A stretch of DNA of 64,000 bases from Enterobacillus tribolii (GTDB lineage: Bacteria > Pseudomonadota > Gammaproteobacteria > Enterobacterales > Enterobacteriaceae), in the NCBI RefSeq assembly GCF_003363015.1, contig NZ_QRAP01000002.1:62001-126000 (forward strand), given 5' to 3'. A program made the position numbers and the translations under genes. This document shows positions 1 through 11,081 of the stretch, in pieces (within the stretch, counting starts at the first letter, position 1; each line of letters starts with the position of its first letter). The notes beneath the pieces were generated by a model, which worked only from the letters and a program-made list of their open reading frames with translations, had not been told where the DNA came from and made no database searches.

Positions 1-908
1 CATCGGGTTATAAATCTGGCGAAATTGGTGTTCAGACATTAATTAACGCTGTGCCAGAGATAAAAAATATTGCACGTGTTGATGGTCAACAAATTGCTAA
101 TATTGGAAGTGAAAATATGACCAGCGATATTATTTTAAAACTGTCTCAGCAGGTGAATACGCTACTGGCGCGGGATGATGTTGATGGTGTGGTGATTACT
201 CATGGTACAGATACGCTGGATGAAACAGCGTACTTCCTGAATCTGACGGTCAAGAGCGATAAGCCCGTGGTGTTCACTGCCGCAATGAGACCAGCGACAG
301 CGATTAGCGCGGATGGTGCGATGAACCTGTTGGAAGCCGTTACTGTGGCAGCAGACCCCAATGCCAGGGGCCGCGGGGTGATGGTGGTATTAAATGATCG
401 TATTGGTTCGGCAAGATTTGCCACTAAAACTAACGCGACCACGTTGGATACATTCAAAGCGACCGAGCAGGGGTATCTGGGCATTATTGTAAACGGTACA
501 CCGCAATTTGAGACGCGAGTGGAAAAGGTGCATACCCTGCGTTCAGTATTTGATGTGCGAAATCTGCGCAAATTACCAGAAGTCGTGATTATTTATGGTT
601 ATCAGGACGATCCGGAATATATGTATGATGCAGCAATTTCACATCATGTTGACGGGATCATTTATGCCGGAACCGGGGCGGGTTCTGTTTCTGTCAGAAG
701 CGAGGCAGGGATCAGGAAAGCAGAGGAAGCCGGAATTATAGTGATACGTTCATCCCGCACAGGGAATGGTGTTGTACCCGTCGATAAAGGCCAACCTGGC
801 CTGGTCGCGGATTCATTGAATCCTGCTAAAGCCCGGATATTGCTGATGACTGCGCTGACGCAAACAAAAAAACCTGAGCTGATTCAACACTATTTCCGTA
901 CCTACTAA
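1..908 (+). CDS. ansB: Type II L-asparaginase, 5' end cut by the window edge
   Basis: Periplasmic-type enzyme that hydrolyses L-asparagine (and usually some glutamine) to aspartate and ammonia. The reading frame is open from base 3 and lacks its signal peptide and the first catalytic loop (the GGTIAG threonine), which lie off the window. The second catalytic block HGTDT is present, as are the lysine in the [12 protein letters not shown] segment and the conserved end LIQHYFRTY. It closely resembles the Erwinia chrysanthemi/Pectobacterium enzymes. The coding sequence looks AT-richer than genes further right, and the gene sits on the 3' side of tRNA-Phe, separated from it by an IS remnant, so it may belong to an accessory segment. 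The family assignment is secure; the choice of ansB over another asparaginase paralogue is likely. Confidence 0.92.
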   Translation, partial: SGYKSGEIGVQTLINAVPEIKNIARVDGQQIANIGSENMTSDIILKLSQQVNTLLARDDVDGVVITHGTDTLDETAYFLNLTVKSDKPVVFTAAMRPATAISADGAMNLLEAVTVAADPNARGRGVMVVLNDRIGSARFATKTNATTLDTFKATEQGYLGIIVNGTPQFETRVEKVHTLRSVFDVRNLRKLPEVVIIYGYQDDPEYMYDAAISHHVDGIIYAGTGAGSVSVRSEAGIRKAEEAGIIVIRSSRTGNGVVPVDKGQPGLVADSLNPAKARILLMTALTQTKKPELIQHYFRTY

Positions 909-1239
909 ACAACACCGCGCGTTAAACCTGTGCCAGAAAGTACAAAAAGCGGTTTAGCGCAGCGGAAGGTGTTTCATCATTACGCCAGAAAATGGACTGC
1001 CCCCACGACAGTAGACAAATTCTGTCCTCACGACGGGGCCTGTTCAAAGGCCTCCGGACTGACGCCACCGAGGTGCCTAGAGACGGCTTTACGGAGGATG
1101 TAAACGCCGAAACGGTTCTTTATTGGTTGTATCATAATGCTCATTTTGTACCACCTTCCTGTACCACCGGGAAGCGGGGCCGGAGGAAAGTAAAAAGAGG
1201 TCACTACTGATAAACCAACAAGTTGTTGACTCAGAAAGC
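909..1239. other. Gene-poor spacer between ansB and tRNA-Phe
   Basis: No intact gene is seen here. An imperfect inverted repeat just after the ansB stop (about 915-928 with 951-965, core TAAACC/GGTTTA) could fold in the transcript, but no T-run follows it. The middle holds the IS3-family remnant listed separately. The rest, about 1116-1239, shows no coding signal I trust. Confidence 0.5.
993..1115 (-). mobile_element. Degenerate 3' end of an IS3-family element (orfB tail plus terminal repeat)
   Basis: On the minus strand a short frame reads SRHLGGVSPEAFEQA, the typical C-terminal signature of IS3-family OrfB transposases (RRHSxLGGxSPEAFE). A stop at 1028-1030 and then GQNLSTVVGAVHF follow. 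The outer edge on the plus strand begins TGGACTGCCCCC at 993, which looks like the terminal inverted repeat of this family. The catalytic DDE core, orfA and the other inverted repeat are missing, and the frame upstream of the signature has decayed, so this is a non-functional remnant. The exact IS group cannot be named from this fragment. Confidence 0.6.
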
Positions 1240-1263
1240 AAAAACCCCCGCCGAAGCGAGGGT
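1240..1263 (-). terminator. Intrinsic terminator of tRNA-Phe
   Basis: Read on the minus strand, the stem CCCTCGC / GCGGGGG with a TTCG tetraloop is followed by TTTTTG. It lies 10 bases past the tRNA 3' end, the expected place for its terminator. Confidence 0.85.
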
Positions 1264-1273
1264 TATAAATGAG

Positions 1274-1349
1274 TGGTGCCCGGACTCGGAATCGAACCAA
1301 GGACACGGGGATTTTCAATCCCCTGCTCTACCGACTGAGCTATCCGGGC
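1274..1349 (-). tRNA. pheU: tRNA-Phe (anticodon GAA)
   Basis: This is a 76-nt cloverleaf with the acceptor stem GCCCGGA and an encoded CCA end at 1274-1276. The anticodon loop reads TTGAAAA, giving anticodon GAA, and the T-arm has the GGTTCGATTCC pattern. It matches the E. coli tRNA-Phe almost base for base and lies beside yjdC-dsbD, as pheU does in E. coli. tRNA-Phe genes are common integration sites; the ansB/IS remnant segment lies on its 3' side. Confidence 0.97.
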
Positions 1350-1359
1350 AACGAGGCGC

Positions 1360-1388
1360 ATTAAACCGTATCAGGCGTCCGGCGTCAA
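1360..1388 (-). promoter_or_regulatory. Sigma70 promoter of tRNA-Phe
   Basis: On the minus strand, TTGACG (1388-1383), a 17-base spacer and TTTAAT (1365-1360) lie just ahead of the tRNA 5' end at 1349. The discriminator is GC-rich (GCGCC), as expected for a stringently controlled stable-RNA promoter. Confidence 0.75.
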
Positions 1389-1454
1389 CGCTTTTCCTGA
1401 AAAAGTGACAAATTCATGAATCGACTGCTGAAAAAGTGCCCATGATGTTTGTTT

Positions 1455-2030
1455 TTAGCTCAATGCGCCGTGTTTTCGGCAGTTTGCGATGCGTAAAATG
1501 TCTTCCGCCAGGCGACGAGCCGTTTCTACATCATTCAAATTACGTTTCACCATCAGCTTGCTCAGGCAGCCCTCCAGAATCAGTTCCATCTGATCGGCGA
1601 CCATCACGGCATCATCAACCTCCAGTTCCTGCAACAACGTCAGGGTGAAGTCGTGGGAAGCGTGTTTTTGCTGTTCCGCTAACTGATGGATAGGGTGGTC
1701 GGCTTCCGGGAAGATAGTGCAGGCGGCGATAAACAGGCAGCCGGGGTAGCGCAGTTGTTTGACGTACTGCGCCAGTACCTCATAACGGGCCAGGAGCTTC
1801 TGTTGCGGGGTTTGGCTCTCATCCAGCAATAGCTGGCGGCGCCAGGTGTCAATTTGCTGGGCGTGATAGCGCAGGCTGTCATAAATCAGCGCTTCGCGAT
1901 CCGGCCAGTAACGGACGATATCCTCCACGCTTTCTTCCAACTGTGGCGCCAGCCTTTCCAGCGTGGTCGTCGCCAGCCCTTGTTGCTCCAGCAGGTTGAG
2001 TACCTTGCTGAGTACGTTTTCTCTTTGCAC
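1455..2030 (-). CDS. yjdC: TetR-family transcriptional regulator YjdC
   Basis: A 191-residue TetR/AcrR-like repressor. The N-terminal 45 or so residues carry the helix-turn-helix ([18 protein letters not shown]...), and the rest is a ligand-binding/dimerisation domain with the YPGCLFIAA segment typical of YjdC. Length and sequence match the E. coli protein throughout. It lies 59 bases after dsbD on the same strand, so it may be co-transcribed with cutA-dsbD as in E. coli. The inducer and targets are not known to me. The start has a good GAGG-type ribosome site (GCACGAGGGCCTCC on the complement). Confidence 0.9.
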   Translation of the reverse strand: MQRENVLSKVLNLLEQQGLATTTLERLAPQLEESVEDIVRYWPDREALIYDSLRYHAQQIDTWRRQLLLDESQTPQQKLLARYEVLAQYVKQLRYPGCLFIAACTIFPEADHPIHQLAEQQKHASHDFTLTLLQELEVDDAVMVADQMELILEGCLSKLMVKRNLNDVETARRLAEDILRIANCRKHGALS

Positions 2031-2089
2031 GAGGGCCTCCTGTGTTAGTCCGGATATGCGGTATCCGGGATATTCAGTGTTGTCGATCG

Positions 2090-3802
2090 TTATCGTTTCT
2101 GCAAATGCGCCCGAAACGTGTCTGCGTCCATAAAGCCCGTCACGCGTTGTGCAGTCAATTCCTCGCCGGTGGGAGAGAAGAACAGTATTGTCGGTAGCCC
2201 CAGCACGTTAAAGTGCTTCAGAATGGCGTTGTGCTGCGCATTGTTAGCGGTGACGTCCGCCTGTAACAGCAGGGTGCCGCTGAGCTGCTGCTGAACCAGT
2301 GGATCGCTGAAGGTGTATTTCTCAAACTCTTTGCAGGATACGCACCAGTCCGCGTAAAGGTCGAACATCACCGGCTGGCGGTTGGCCTTCGCTTCATCAA
2401 GCGCCTGCTGCAGCTCGTCCAGCGTGTTGACCTGACGGAACGCCAGATGATGACCGGCGTCCTGCTGTGCGGTGGGCGCGCCGAATACCCAGTCCTGCAA
2501 CGGACGGGCGCAGATCAGCGCGGCGGCCAGCAGAATCAGTTGCAGCACGCGCACCAGGCCGCGTTCGGAGCGCAGGCTGACGATAAAGGCCCAGCCGAAG
2601 AACGCGACGCCTAAGATGCTCCACAAACGCAATCCCCAGGTGTCGCCCAGCACGCGTTCCAGTAAGAAGATAGGCAACGCCAGAATAATGAAGCCGAATG
2701 CCTCTTTCACGTTTTGCATCCAGGGACCGCTGCGCGGCAGCAGGCGGTTGCCGAAGGTTGTTACCAGCACCAGCGGCAAACCCATTCCCAACGCATACAG
2801 ATAAAGCGTGCCGCCGCCGGCCAGCAGGTTTCCGCTCTGGGCGATATACAGCAGGATGGCGGTCAGCGGCGCGGTGGTGCAGGGAGAACAAATCAGCCCG
2901 GCCAGTGCGCCCATGGCGAAAACGCCCAGCAGCGATCCGCCTTTTTGCTGATTGCTCCACAATGTCAGGCGGGTTTGCAGGGAAGAGGGCAGTTGCAGGC
3001 TAAACAGCCCGAACATCGACATCGCCAGCACGATAAACAGCGCCGAAAGGCCGATCAGCACGTAAGGATGCTGAAACGCGGCCTGAAATTGCATGCCCGC
3101 TGCGGCGACCACAATGCCCAGCACGGTGTACGTCAGCGCCATTCCCTGTACGTAGACCAGCGACAGCACCAGAATATGCCGGTGGCTGTGCGGTTTTTCC
3201 CGGCCGAGGATAATGGCGGAGATAAGCGGATACATCGGCAATACGCACGGCGTGAAGGCGATACCGATGCCGATCAGCAACGCCCACAGCGGGGAGAAGG
3301 GCAGATCTTGCTCCGGTTGGGCGGGCGATGCTGCTTCTGCGGCCGGTGCGGCGTTCTCTGCGGCTGACGCACTGACGCTTTGCAGTGGAATCAGCTTGGT
3401 TTCGGGCGGGTAGCAAAATCCGGCCTCCGCGCAGCCCTGGTAAGTGACGGAAAGCGTCGCGTGCTGCCCGGTGCTGCGTAACGGCACGCTGAAGCTCAGC
3501 TGGTCGCGATACGTAATGACGTCGCCATAAAACTCATCTTTATGATGCACGCCCTGCGGCAGCGAGAATGCGCCAAGCTGCGCCTCGCTGCCGACCACCT
3601 GAATTTGCTGCTGGTAAAGATAGTATCCCGGCCTGATTTGCCAGTTGAGCTTTACCTGGTTGTTGTGTTGACTGAAGTCGAAACTGAAAGCCTGATCGAC
3701 GGGGACGAATTTACCGCCGCCGCTGTTGCCGAACAGGGAAGCTTGGGCCGGGAGTAAGGTACAGAAAAAGAGAAAAATCAGCGTAAGGAAGCGTTGAGCC
3801 AT
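2090..3802 (-). CDS. dsbD: Thiol:disulfide interchange protein DsbD
   Basis: Inner-membrane reductase that carries electrons from cytoplasmic thioredoxin to periplasmic DsbC, DsbG and CcmG. At 570 residues it has the full three-domain layout. A signal peptide (about 1-21) is followed by the periplasmic alpha domain with C124/C130 (CAEAGFC), an eight-helix membrane domain with C186 (FTPCVLP) and C308 (CSPC), and the C-terminal thioredoxin-like gamma domain with C487-V-S-C490. All six redox cysteines are present. The gene overlaps the end of cutA by 25 bases, which implies translational coupling. yjdC follows. Confidence 0.97.
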   Translation of the reverse strand: MAQRFLTLIFLFFCTLLPAQASLFGNSGGGKFVPVDQAFSFDFSQHNNQVKLNWQIRPGYYLYQQQIQVVGSEAQLGAFSLPQGVHHKDEFYGDVITYRDQLSFSVPLRSTGQHATLSVTYQGCAEAGFCYPPETKLIPLQSVSASAAENAAPAAEAASPAQPEQDLPFSPLWALLIGIGIAFTPCVLPMYPLISAIILGREKPHSHRHILVLSLVYVQGMALTYTVLGIVVAAAGMQFQAAFQHPYVLIGLSALFIVLAMSMFGLFSLQLPSSLQTRLTLWSNQQKGGSLLGVFAMGALAGLICSPCTTAPLTAILLYIAQSGNLLAGGGTLYLYALGMGLPLVLVTTFGNRLLPRSGPWMQNVKEAFGFIILALPIFLLERVLGDTWGLRLWSILGVAFFGWAFIVSLRSERGLVRVLQLILLAAALICARPLQDWVFGAPTAQQDAGHHLAFRQVNTLDELQQALDEAKANRQPVMFDLYADWCVSCKEFEKYTFSDPLVQQQLSGTLLLQADVTANNAQHNAILKHFNVLGLPTILFFSPTGEELTAQRVTGFMDADTFRAHLQKR

Positions 3803-4125
3803 GACAGGTAATCTTTATCTCCGGCGCAGACGGGTAAGACCAGCAATTCCGGGGTTTGGTATGGATGATGTTGTTTCAGGCAGTTCAGCAACGCTTCCTG
3901 ATGGAGACGGTCGCTTTTAATCAGCATTTGTACTTCATATTCCTGCTCTAACCGGCCTTCCCAGTAATACAGGGAACTGGCGCCGGGCAGCAGCGTCACG
4001 CAGGCCGCTAACTTTTCGTTGAGCACCTGGCTTGCCAACTCTTGCGCGCTGGCTTCGTCCGGCGCGGTACATAAAACCACAACGGCTTCCGTGTCGGTGA
4101 TCACCTGATTTTTTGCGTCAGTCAT
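3778..4125 (-). CDS. cutA: Divalent-cation tolerance protein CutA
   Basis: Small trimeric PII-like protein linked to copper and other divalent-cation tolerance in E. coli; the biochemical role is not settled. From the ATG at 4125 it is 115 residues (E. coli 112). It carries the family segments [27 protein letters not shown] and [14 protein letters not shown] prefer this ATG to an in-frame GTG six bases upstream because GAGG is then correctly spaced. The 3' end overlaps dsbD. Inversion of the ribosome load at the overlap probably couples the two proteins. Confidence 0.93.
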   Translation of the reverse strand: MTDAKNQVITDTEAVVVLCTAPDEASAQELASQVLNEKLAACVTLLPGASSLYYWEGRLEQEYEVQMLIKSDRLHQEALLNCLKQHHPYQTPELLVLPVCAGDKDYLSWLNASLR

Positions 4126-4226
4126 AAACACCTCGCAGCGGCGGAAGTCCCTGAAACGATGAGCAGTTACTATACAACGTGCGGGAGGGGCTTGTCAGTA
4201 AAGAGGATGTAAAGACGGTAAATGAG

Positions 4227-4250
4227 AACAGGGCGCCGGAGCGCCCTGTT
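4227..4250 (-). terminator. Hairpin downstream of dcuA
   Basis: A perfect 10-base-pair stem AACAGGGCGC / GCGCCCTGTT with a 4-base loop lies 7 bases beyond the dcuA stop. On the minus strand it is followed by TCTCATTTACC, a weak T-tract, so termination may be partial. It separates dcuA from cutA. Confidence 0.65.
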
Positions 4251-4257
4251 GTGGGGA

Positions 4258-5559
4258 TTACAGCATTACGCTGCCCAGCAGGAAACCGAAGCAAACCGCC
4301 AGAATCACGCCCAGCGTACCGGGGATGAAGAACGGGTGGTTGAAGACGAATTTCCCGATGCGGGTGGTGCCGGTGTCGTCCATCTGTACCGCCGCGACCA
4401 GGGTCGGGTAGGTCGGCAGGATGAACAGGCCGGATACCGCAGCGAAAGAAGCGACGGCGGTCAGCGGAGAAACGTTCAGTGCCAGCGCCATCGGCATCAG
4501 CGCCTTGGCGGTTGCCGCCTGAGAATACAGCAGGGCGGAAGCAAAGAAGAAAATGACGGCCAGCAGCCACGGATGGCCCTGAATCACGCTGCCTGCGGTC
4601 TCTTTAATCCAGTCGATGTTAGCGGATACGAAAGTATCGCCCAGCCAGGCAACGCCCAGGATACAGATACAGGCGCTCATACCGGCTTTGAACGTGCTGG
4701 AGTTCAGGATGGAGTCAGTTTCAACGCGGCAGATGATCGTGGTCAGCGTTGCGACGCTGAGCATGATAATCAGAATAGCGTTGGTGGTGTTCATCAGCGG
4801 TTTTTCAACCAGGCCCAGGCTCGGGCTGTTGATGATGGCGTAGACCACCACGCAGATAACGCCCAGCAGGAACAACCATACCGAGGTTTTGGCGCCGGCT
4901 TTGATTTCTACCTGCTTGTCGCCGCGCAGGGTAATCAGGCCTTCAGCCAAACGCTTCTGGTAAACCGGATCGTTAGACAGTTTGGAGTCGAAAATCATGG
5001 AGACCAGGAAGGACATCACGATGATTGCCAGGAAGGTCGACGGAATAACGACGGACAGCAGGTGGATGTAGCTGATGCCATGGCCTTCCATTACGGAAGA
5101 CATGTACACCACGGCGGCGGAAATCGGCGACGCGGTGATGGCGATCTGCGCGGAAACCACCGCAGTCGACAGTGGACGACAAGGCTTGATCCCCTGCTCT
5201 TTGGCCACTTCGGCGATAACCGGCAGAGTGGCGAGGGAAATGTTGCCGGTGCCGGCAAAGATGGTCAAAAAGTAGGTGACGATCGGCGCCAGAATCGTGA
5301 TGTATTTCGGATTCTTACGCAGCAGTTTTTCCGTCTGGTGTACCAAATAGTCGAGACCACCGGCAATCTGCATTGCAGAGATCGCGGCGATAACGGCCAT
5401 TATGATGGAAATAACGTCGAACGGGATTTTACCAGGCGCAACGCCAATCGCGGCGAGTACAAGTACCCCCAAGCCGCCGGCGTAGCCGATACCTATCCCA
5501 CCTAACCGGGCCCCAAGAAAGATGGCCAGCAGAACGATAATCAATTCTACGGCTAGCAT
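4258..5559 (-). CDS. dcuA: Anaerobic C4-dicarboxylate transporter DcuA
   Basis: Inner-membrane antiporter exchanging aspartate, fumarate or malate for succinate. The 433-residue protein is built almost entirely of hydrophobic segments, starts with a membrane anchor (MLAVELIIVLLAIFLGARLGG) and ends LGVILAVCFGFLLGSVML, the same length as E. coli DcuA. It follows aspA on the same strand after 185 bases with a terminator-like hairpin between them, so part of its expression probably comes from its own promoter. AspA makes fumarate from the aspartate it imports, and FrdABCD, encoded 9 kb away, reduces that fumarate. Confidence 0.96.
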   Translation of the reverse strand: MLAVELIIVLLAIFLGARLGGIGIGYAGGLGVLVLAAIGVAPGKIPFDVISIIMAVIAAISAMQIAGGLDYLVHQTEKLLRKNPKYITILAPIVTYFLTIFAGTGNISLATLPVIAEVAKEQGIKPCRPLSTAVVSAQIAITASPISAAVVYMSSVMEGHGISYIHLLSVVIPSTFLAIIVMSFLVSMIFDSKLSNDPVYQKRLAEGLITLRGDKQVEIKAGAKTSVWLFLLGVICVVVYAIINSPSLGLVEKPLMNTTNAILIIMLSVATLTTIICRVETDSILNSSTFKAGMSACICILGVAWLGDTFVSANIDWIKETAGSVIQGHPWLLAVIFFFASALLYSQAATAKALMPMALALNVSPLTAVASFAAVSGLFILPTYPTLVAAVQMDDTGTTRIGKFVFNHPFFIPGTLGVILAVCFGFLLGSVML

Positions 5560-5683
5560 AGTGTTTCTCCTTACAATTTAACGAAAATAATTCTTATTTT
5601 GTGTTTACCCTGCATCTTTCGGGTTACTGCTTCTATTTTATCGGCAGCAACCCGAAATACTTAGGATGAATATCTGCTGTATG

Positions 5684-5722
5684 AAAAAAGGCACGACTGG
5701 CCAGGAGGGGACAGACGTGCCT
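5684..5722 (-). terminator. Terminator after aspA
   Basis: Read on the minus strand, AGGCACG pairs with CGTGCCT around a 20-base loop and is followed directly by TTTTTTC. It lies 23 bases past the aspA stop and 125 bases ahead of dcuA, so some transcripts end here. Confidence 0.7.
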
Positions 5723-5744
5723 GATTGTTAATGATCAACCTGAA

Positions 5745-7181
5745 TTACTGCTCGTTTTCATCGGTAAAGCGCTTGGCTTTATAAGCCGGATGCATCAGGT
5801 TCTCCACGGAGAAGATGTCGTCCAGCTCAGCTTCGGTCAGCAGACCGCGTTCCAGCACAACTTCGCGTACGCTCTTACCGGTTTCGGCGCAAATCTTGCC
5901 GACGATATCACCGTTATGATGCCCGATGAACGGGTTCAGGTAGGTAACGATACCGATAGAGTTAAATACGAAGCTTTCACAGATTTCTTTGTTGGCGGTA
6001 ATGCCGTTGATGCATTTTTCCAGCAGGTTGTAGCAGCCGTTGGTCAGGATATGGATTGACTCGAACATGGCCTGGCCGATAACCGGCTCCATGACGTTCA
6101 ACTGCAACTGGCCGGCTTCTGCAGCCATGGTGACGGTGGTGTCGTTACCGATGACTTTGAAGCACAGCTGGTTTACAACTTCCGGTACAACCGGGTTAAC
6201 CTTGGCCGGCATGATAGAAGAACCCGCCTGCAACTCCGGCAGGTTGATTTCGTTCAGGCCAGCGCGCGGGCCGGAGGAGAGCAGACGCAGGTCGTTACAG
6301 ATTTTGGACATCTTCACGGCCAGGCGTTTGAGCGCACTGTGCACCATGACGTAAGCGCCGCAGTCGGAGGTGGCTTCAATCAGATCTTCCGCCGGTACAC
6401 AGGGCAGGCCGCTGACTTCCGCCAGTTTCTGCACGGCGAGCTGCTGGTAGCCTTCCGGCGTGTTTAGGCGGGTACCGATAGCGGTCGCGCCCAGGTTTAC
6501 TTCCAGCAGCAGCTCAGCGGCGCGCTGCATGCTTTTCGCTTCTTCTTTCAGCAATACGCTGAATGCGTTGAATTCCTGGCCCAGCGTCATCGGCACGGCG
6601 TCCTGCAGCTGGGTACGACCCATCTTCAGGATGTTTTTGAACTCGACGGCCTTGCGATCGAAGCCTTCGCGCAGCTGGTTGATGGCGTCGATCAATTTCA
6701 TGATGGAGGCGTAAACCGCGATGCGGAACCCGGTCGGGTAGGCGTCGTTGGTTGACTGGCTCATGTTCAGGTCGTCATTCGGGTTCAGATACTGATACTC
6801 ACCTTTCTGATGACCCATCAGCTCCAGACCGATGTTGGCCAGCACTTCGTTAGTGTTCATGTTAACAGAGGTGCCTGCGCCGCCCTGGAACACATCCACC
6901 GGGAACTGGTCCATGCATTTACCGTTGTTAAGCACCTCGTCACAGGCCTTAACGATAATCTCAGCGGTTTTTTTAGGAATAACTTTAAGTTCTCTGTTTG
7001 CCAGCGCCGCTGCTTTTTTTACCATAACCATGCCGCGGACAAATTCAGGAATGTCGCTGATCTTACTGTTGCTTATATAAAAGTTTTCAATCGCACGTAA
7101 GGTATGAACACCATAATAGGCGTCTGCCGGAACTTCACGGGTGCCTAACAGATCTTCTTCGATACGAATGTTGTTTGACAT
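5745..7181 (-). CDS. aspA: Aspartate ammonia-lyase (aspartase)
   Basis: Cytosolic enzyme converting L-aspartate to fumarate plus ammonia. The 478-residue protein has the fumarase/aspartase superfamily signature [11 protein letters not shown] around residues 318-328, the STNDAYPTG loop and the SVNMNTNEV segment. It is full length. It leads the aspA-dcuA pair. Its upstream region (7182-7556) carries a perfect CRP palindrome, consistent with catabolite control of aspA in E. coli. Together with DcuA and fumarate reductase it forms the anaerobic aspartate respiration route. Confidence 0.97.
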   Translation of the reverse strand: MSNNIRIEEDLLGTREVPADAYYGVHTLRAIENFYISNSKISDIPEFVRGMVMVKKAAALANRELKVIPKKTAEIIVKACDEVLNNGKCMDQFPVDVFQGGAGTSVNMNTNEVLANIGLELMGHQKGEYQYLNPNDDLNMSQSTNDAYPTGFRIAVYASIMKLIDAINQLREGFDRKAVEFKNILKMGRTQLQDAVPMTLGQEFNAFSVLLKEEAKSMQRAAELLLEVNLGATAIGTRLNTPEGYQQLAVQKLAEVSGLPCVPAEDLIEATSDCGAYVMVHSALKRLAVKMSKICNDLRLLSSGPRAGLNEINLPELQAGSSIMPAKVNPVVPEVVNQLCFKVIGNDTTVTMAAEAGQLQLNVMEPVIGQAMFESIHILTNGCYNLLEKCINGITANKEICESFVFNSIGIVTYLNPFIGHHNGDIVGKICAETGKSVREVVLERGLLTEAELDDIFSVENLMHPAYKAKRFTDENEQ

Positions 7182-7289
7182 AAGAACCTTCTTTCAATTG
7201 ATGCCGGTGGTAAACAAAGTTTGTAAACTTGTTAAATAATATATGTTGTTTGGGTTTCCCAACTTGAAAGGATCATCCGTCCTCTCTTT

Positions 7290-7305
7290 TGTGCTCATGA
7301 TCATA
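7290..7305. promoter_or_regulatory. Weaker CRP-like site, 116 bases before aspA
   Basis: TGTGC-TCATGA-TCATA keeps both halves of the CRP consensus with two departures. It lies between the strong CRP site and aspA. It is only a possible secondary site. Confidence 0.3.
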
Positions 7306-7375
7306 TGCTGCTGGGGCGGAAATGCATGAATCCAGATCACTATATAGTTCATATTTATGATGGCGATCTGATATC

Positions 7376-7391
7376 TGTGATAACTCTCACA
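7376..7391. promoter_or_regulatory. Perfect CRP-binding palindrome in the aspA-fxsA intergenic region
   Basis: TGTGA-TAACTC-TCACA matches the CRP consensus in both half-sites. It lies in the 375-base divergent spacer, 195 bases from the aspA start and 166 bases from fxsA. A TATATA at 7341-7346 could be a -10 for aspA, but the distance from the CRP centre is not a standard class II spacing, so the controlled promoter is not fixed. The rest of the spacer is AT-rich with no gene. Confidence 0.7.
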
Positions 7392-7556
7392 GATAGGTGC
7401 AATAACTATCTTGGGTTATTAGGTTGAATATGCTCAAAACGCCACCATTTAGTAGCAGACAATCCGCTATTTCACCGGAATGTAATTATATTTTAAACTG
7501 TCGTATCCGCGCCAAAAGGCGAAATCCGGCAGCGATTACCCAATGAGGAGAATACG

Positions 7557-8027
7557 GTGCGCTTTTTACCGCTTATATTGATATTTCTTTTTGTTTACAT
7601 AGAGATATCTATCTTTATCAAGGTGGCCGCCGTATTAGGTGTTGCGGTTACGTTACTGTTGGTGATCCTGACGTCCTGCCTGGGCATTTCCCTGGTGCGA
7701 AATCAGGGCATGCGTACGCTGATGCAGATGCAGCAGAAGCTGGCGCAGGGAGAAAGCCCTGCGGCGGAAATGGTGAAAAGCGTTTCGCTGGTGATGGCCG
7801 GTTTTCTGCTGTTGATCCCGGGCTTCTTTACCGACTTCCTGGGATTGCTGCTGATTCTGCCGCCGGTGCAAAAACACCTGACGCTGAAGTTGCTGCCTTA
7901 TTTTCGCATTTATCCCGGCGGCCCCGGCCCGGGGAGCGGCGGCAATGGCAATGTGTTTGAGGGGGAGTTCGAGCGTCGTGACGATGCTTCTTCCCGTCCT
8001 GATAACAATCATCTCGACCATAAATAA
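7557..8027 (+). CDS. fxsA: FxsA family inner-membrane protein
   Basis: A 156-residue protein with three or four hydrophobic segments in the first 110 residues and a glycine-rich, charged cytoplasmic tail (YPGGPGPGSGGNGN). In E. coli FxsA overproduction relieves F-plasmid exclusion of phage T7; its normal role is unclear. The start is a GTG with a strong GAGGAG site 6 bases upstream. It precedes groESL, as in E. coli (where yjeH lies nearby; that gene is absent here). A GC-rich stem-loop and the heat-shock promoter of groES follow. Confidence 0.9.
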   Translation: MRFLPLILIFLFVYIEISIFIKVAAVLGVAVTLLLVILTSCLGISLVRNQGMRTLMQMQQKLAQGESPAAEMVKSVSLVMAGFLLLIPGFFTDFLGLLLILPPVQKHLTLKLLPYFRIYPGGPGPGSGGNGNVFEGEFERRDDASSRPDNNHLDHK

Positions 8028-8040
8028 GGGCGTTCACGCC

Positions 8041-8070
8041 GAAAGGCGCGGCCAGCATTGCCGCGCTTTC
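8041..8070 (+). terminator. Stem-loop after fxsA
   Basis: GCGCGGC (8046-8052) pairs with GCCGCGC (8060-8066), extended by GAAAG / TTTC with one bulge. The T-tract is short (TTTC), so it may be a weak terminator or a 3'-end stabiliser. Confidence 0.45.
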
Positions 8071-8129
8071 AATTATCTGCATCCGGGTTTCCCCTGCGTA
8101 AACAAAAAGAAAATTTTTTTGTTTTCCCC

Positions 8130-8160
8130 CCCTTGAAGGGGGGGAAGGACGCCCCAATCT
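8130..8160 (+). promoter_or_regulatory. Sigma32 heat-shock promoter of groESL
   Basis: CCCTTGAAG (-35) at 8130-8138 and CCCCAATCT (-10) at 8152-8160 match the RpoH consensus with a 13-base spacer, and resemble the E. coli groE promoter (CCCTTGAAGGGG ... CCCCATTT). It lies 80 bases ahead of the groES start. No CIRCE element is seen, as expected for an enterobacterium. Confidence 0.88.
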
Positions 8161-8162
8161 AG

Positions 8163-8534
<372 letters not shown>

Positions 8535-8571
8535 TCCGCTTAAGCAAACGTAACGCGAATTTTTAACCTGA

Positions 8572-10242
<1,671 letters not shown>

Positions 10243-10277
10243 TCCGCCGGGCTGACCGTCCAATCGCATTAAGCCTG

Positions 10278-10305
10278 AACCCCCGCCTTGTGCGGGGGTT
10301 TTTTG
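10278..10305 (+). terminator. groESL terminator
   Basis: ACCCCCGC pairs with GCGGGGGT around CTTGT and is followed by TTTTTT. Confidence 0.92.
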
Positions 10306-10497
10306 TTGTTGGCTGCGTAATTTGATAATTTTTTTGCGCCCGGTGAGGACATGCAATAACATGCGCTTGAACAACCGGCAATTTAATGAACTGGACGGTG
10401 GCGGCCGGGGCCGCGCAGGTCACGCAAACCTAAGTGTCCTGCGGGTTTTTTTGGTAGAATCAGGCTGTTACTCTCTATATATCAAGTGGGGAAGAAG

Positions 10498-10845
10498 ATG
10501 CGGATGAAAGGGTTACTTGGTCTGGCGGCGATAATGCTGCTGGCAGGGTGCAGCACCACCCAACAGTTGGACGCCGCCGGACAACAGGTAAGATTTAGCG
10601 ACACCAAGCCGGGCACGGAATGCCAGTTGCTGGGTGAGGTGACCGGTTCGCAAAGCAATTGGCTGTCGGGCAGCGGCGGTGAGTCCAGCTCAATGCGCGG
10701 CGCAGCCAATGATTTGCGTAACAAGGCTGCGGCAATGGGCGGAAACGTGATTTACGGCGCAGTCAGCCCGAGCGAAAGTTTCTGGTCCAGTTTTGCCCCG
10801 CTGGACAGCAAAATGAGCGGTCAGGTTTATAAGTGCCCTAACTGA
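10498..10845 (+). CDS. yjeI: YjeI-type lipoprotein (DUF4156)
   Basis: Small predicted outer-membrane lipoprotein. From the ATG at 10498, with GGGGAAG upstream, it is 115 residues. The signal peptide ends in the lipobox LLAGC (acylated C18) and Ser at +2 favours the outer membrane. The mature part contains an AANDLRNKAAAMGGN helix seen in the DUF4156 lipoproteins. It sits immediately after groEL, as yjeI does in E. coli. An in-frame GTG 12 bases upstream is less likely. A possible promoter (-10-like TAGAAT at about 10455) and a weak hairpin lie in the 255-base gap before it. Function unknown. Confidence 0.82.
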   Translation: MRMKGLLGLAAIMLLAGCSTTQQLDAAGQQVRFSDTKPGTECQLLGEVTGSQSNWLSGSGGESSSMRGAANDLRNKAAAMGGNVIYGAVSPSESFWSSFAPLDSKMSGQVYKCPN

Positions 10846-10869
10846 TCCGCTGTTCTGCGCAAAATTCTG

Positions 10870-10898
10870 ATCCGGAGCCTTGGTTCCGGATTTTTTTT
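10870..10898 (+). terminator. Terminator after yjeI
   Basis: ATCCGGA (10870-10876) pairs with TCCGGAT (10885-10891) and runs into eight T residues. Confidence 0.85.
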
Positions 10899-11053
10899 GC
10901 CTGAACCGCGTTTGCTCCGAAAATTGCATAAACTGTGGCGGCGTTTATGCTTACTAACGATACAATCCCGCGTCCGGGGAGAAAAGCAGGATAAATTATT
11001 GCGTTATTATGCCGATCTGAGGCAAGTTTTTGTGCAATGATGGGCTATAGTGG

Positions 11054-11081
11054 TTGCTTGGGAATTATCTGTATGTAGAAT
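11054..11081 (+). promoter_or_regulatory. Candidate sigma70 promoter in the 406-base gap ahead of the lipoprotein gene
   Basis: TTGCTT and TAGAAT are separated by 16 bases. Transcription from here would give a leader of about 160 bases before the gene at 11252. The rest of the gap (10899-11251) has no coding sequence I can support. Confidence 0.45.

Noticed and set aside
992..1210. A 72-codon plus-strand open frame over the IS remnant
   Set aside because: It is antisense to the recognisable OrfB tail and has no protein signature of its own.
10318..10470. Possible second terminator or small RNA between groEL and yjeI
   Set aside because: A CCGCGCAGG/CCTGCGGG pairing with a following T-run is visible but has a long unstructured loop and no convincing promoter ahead of it.
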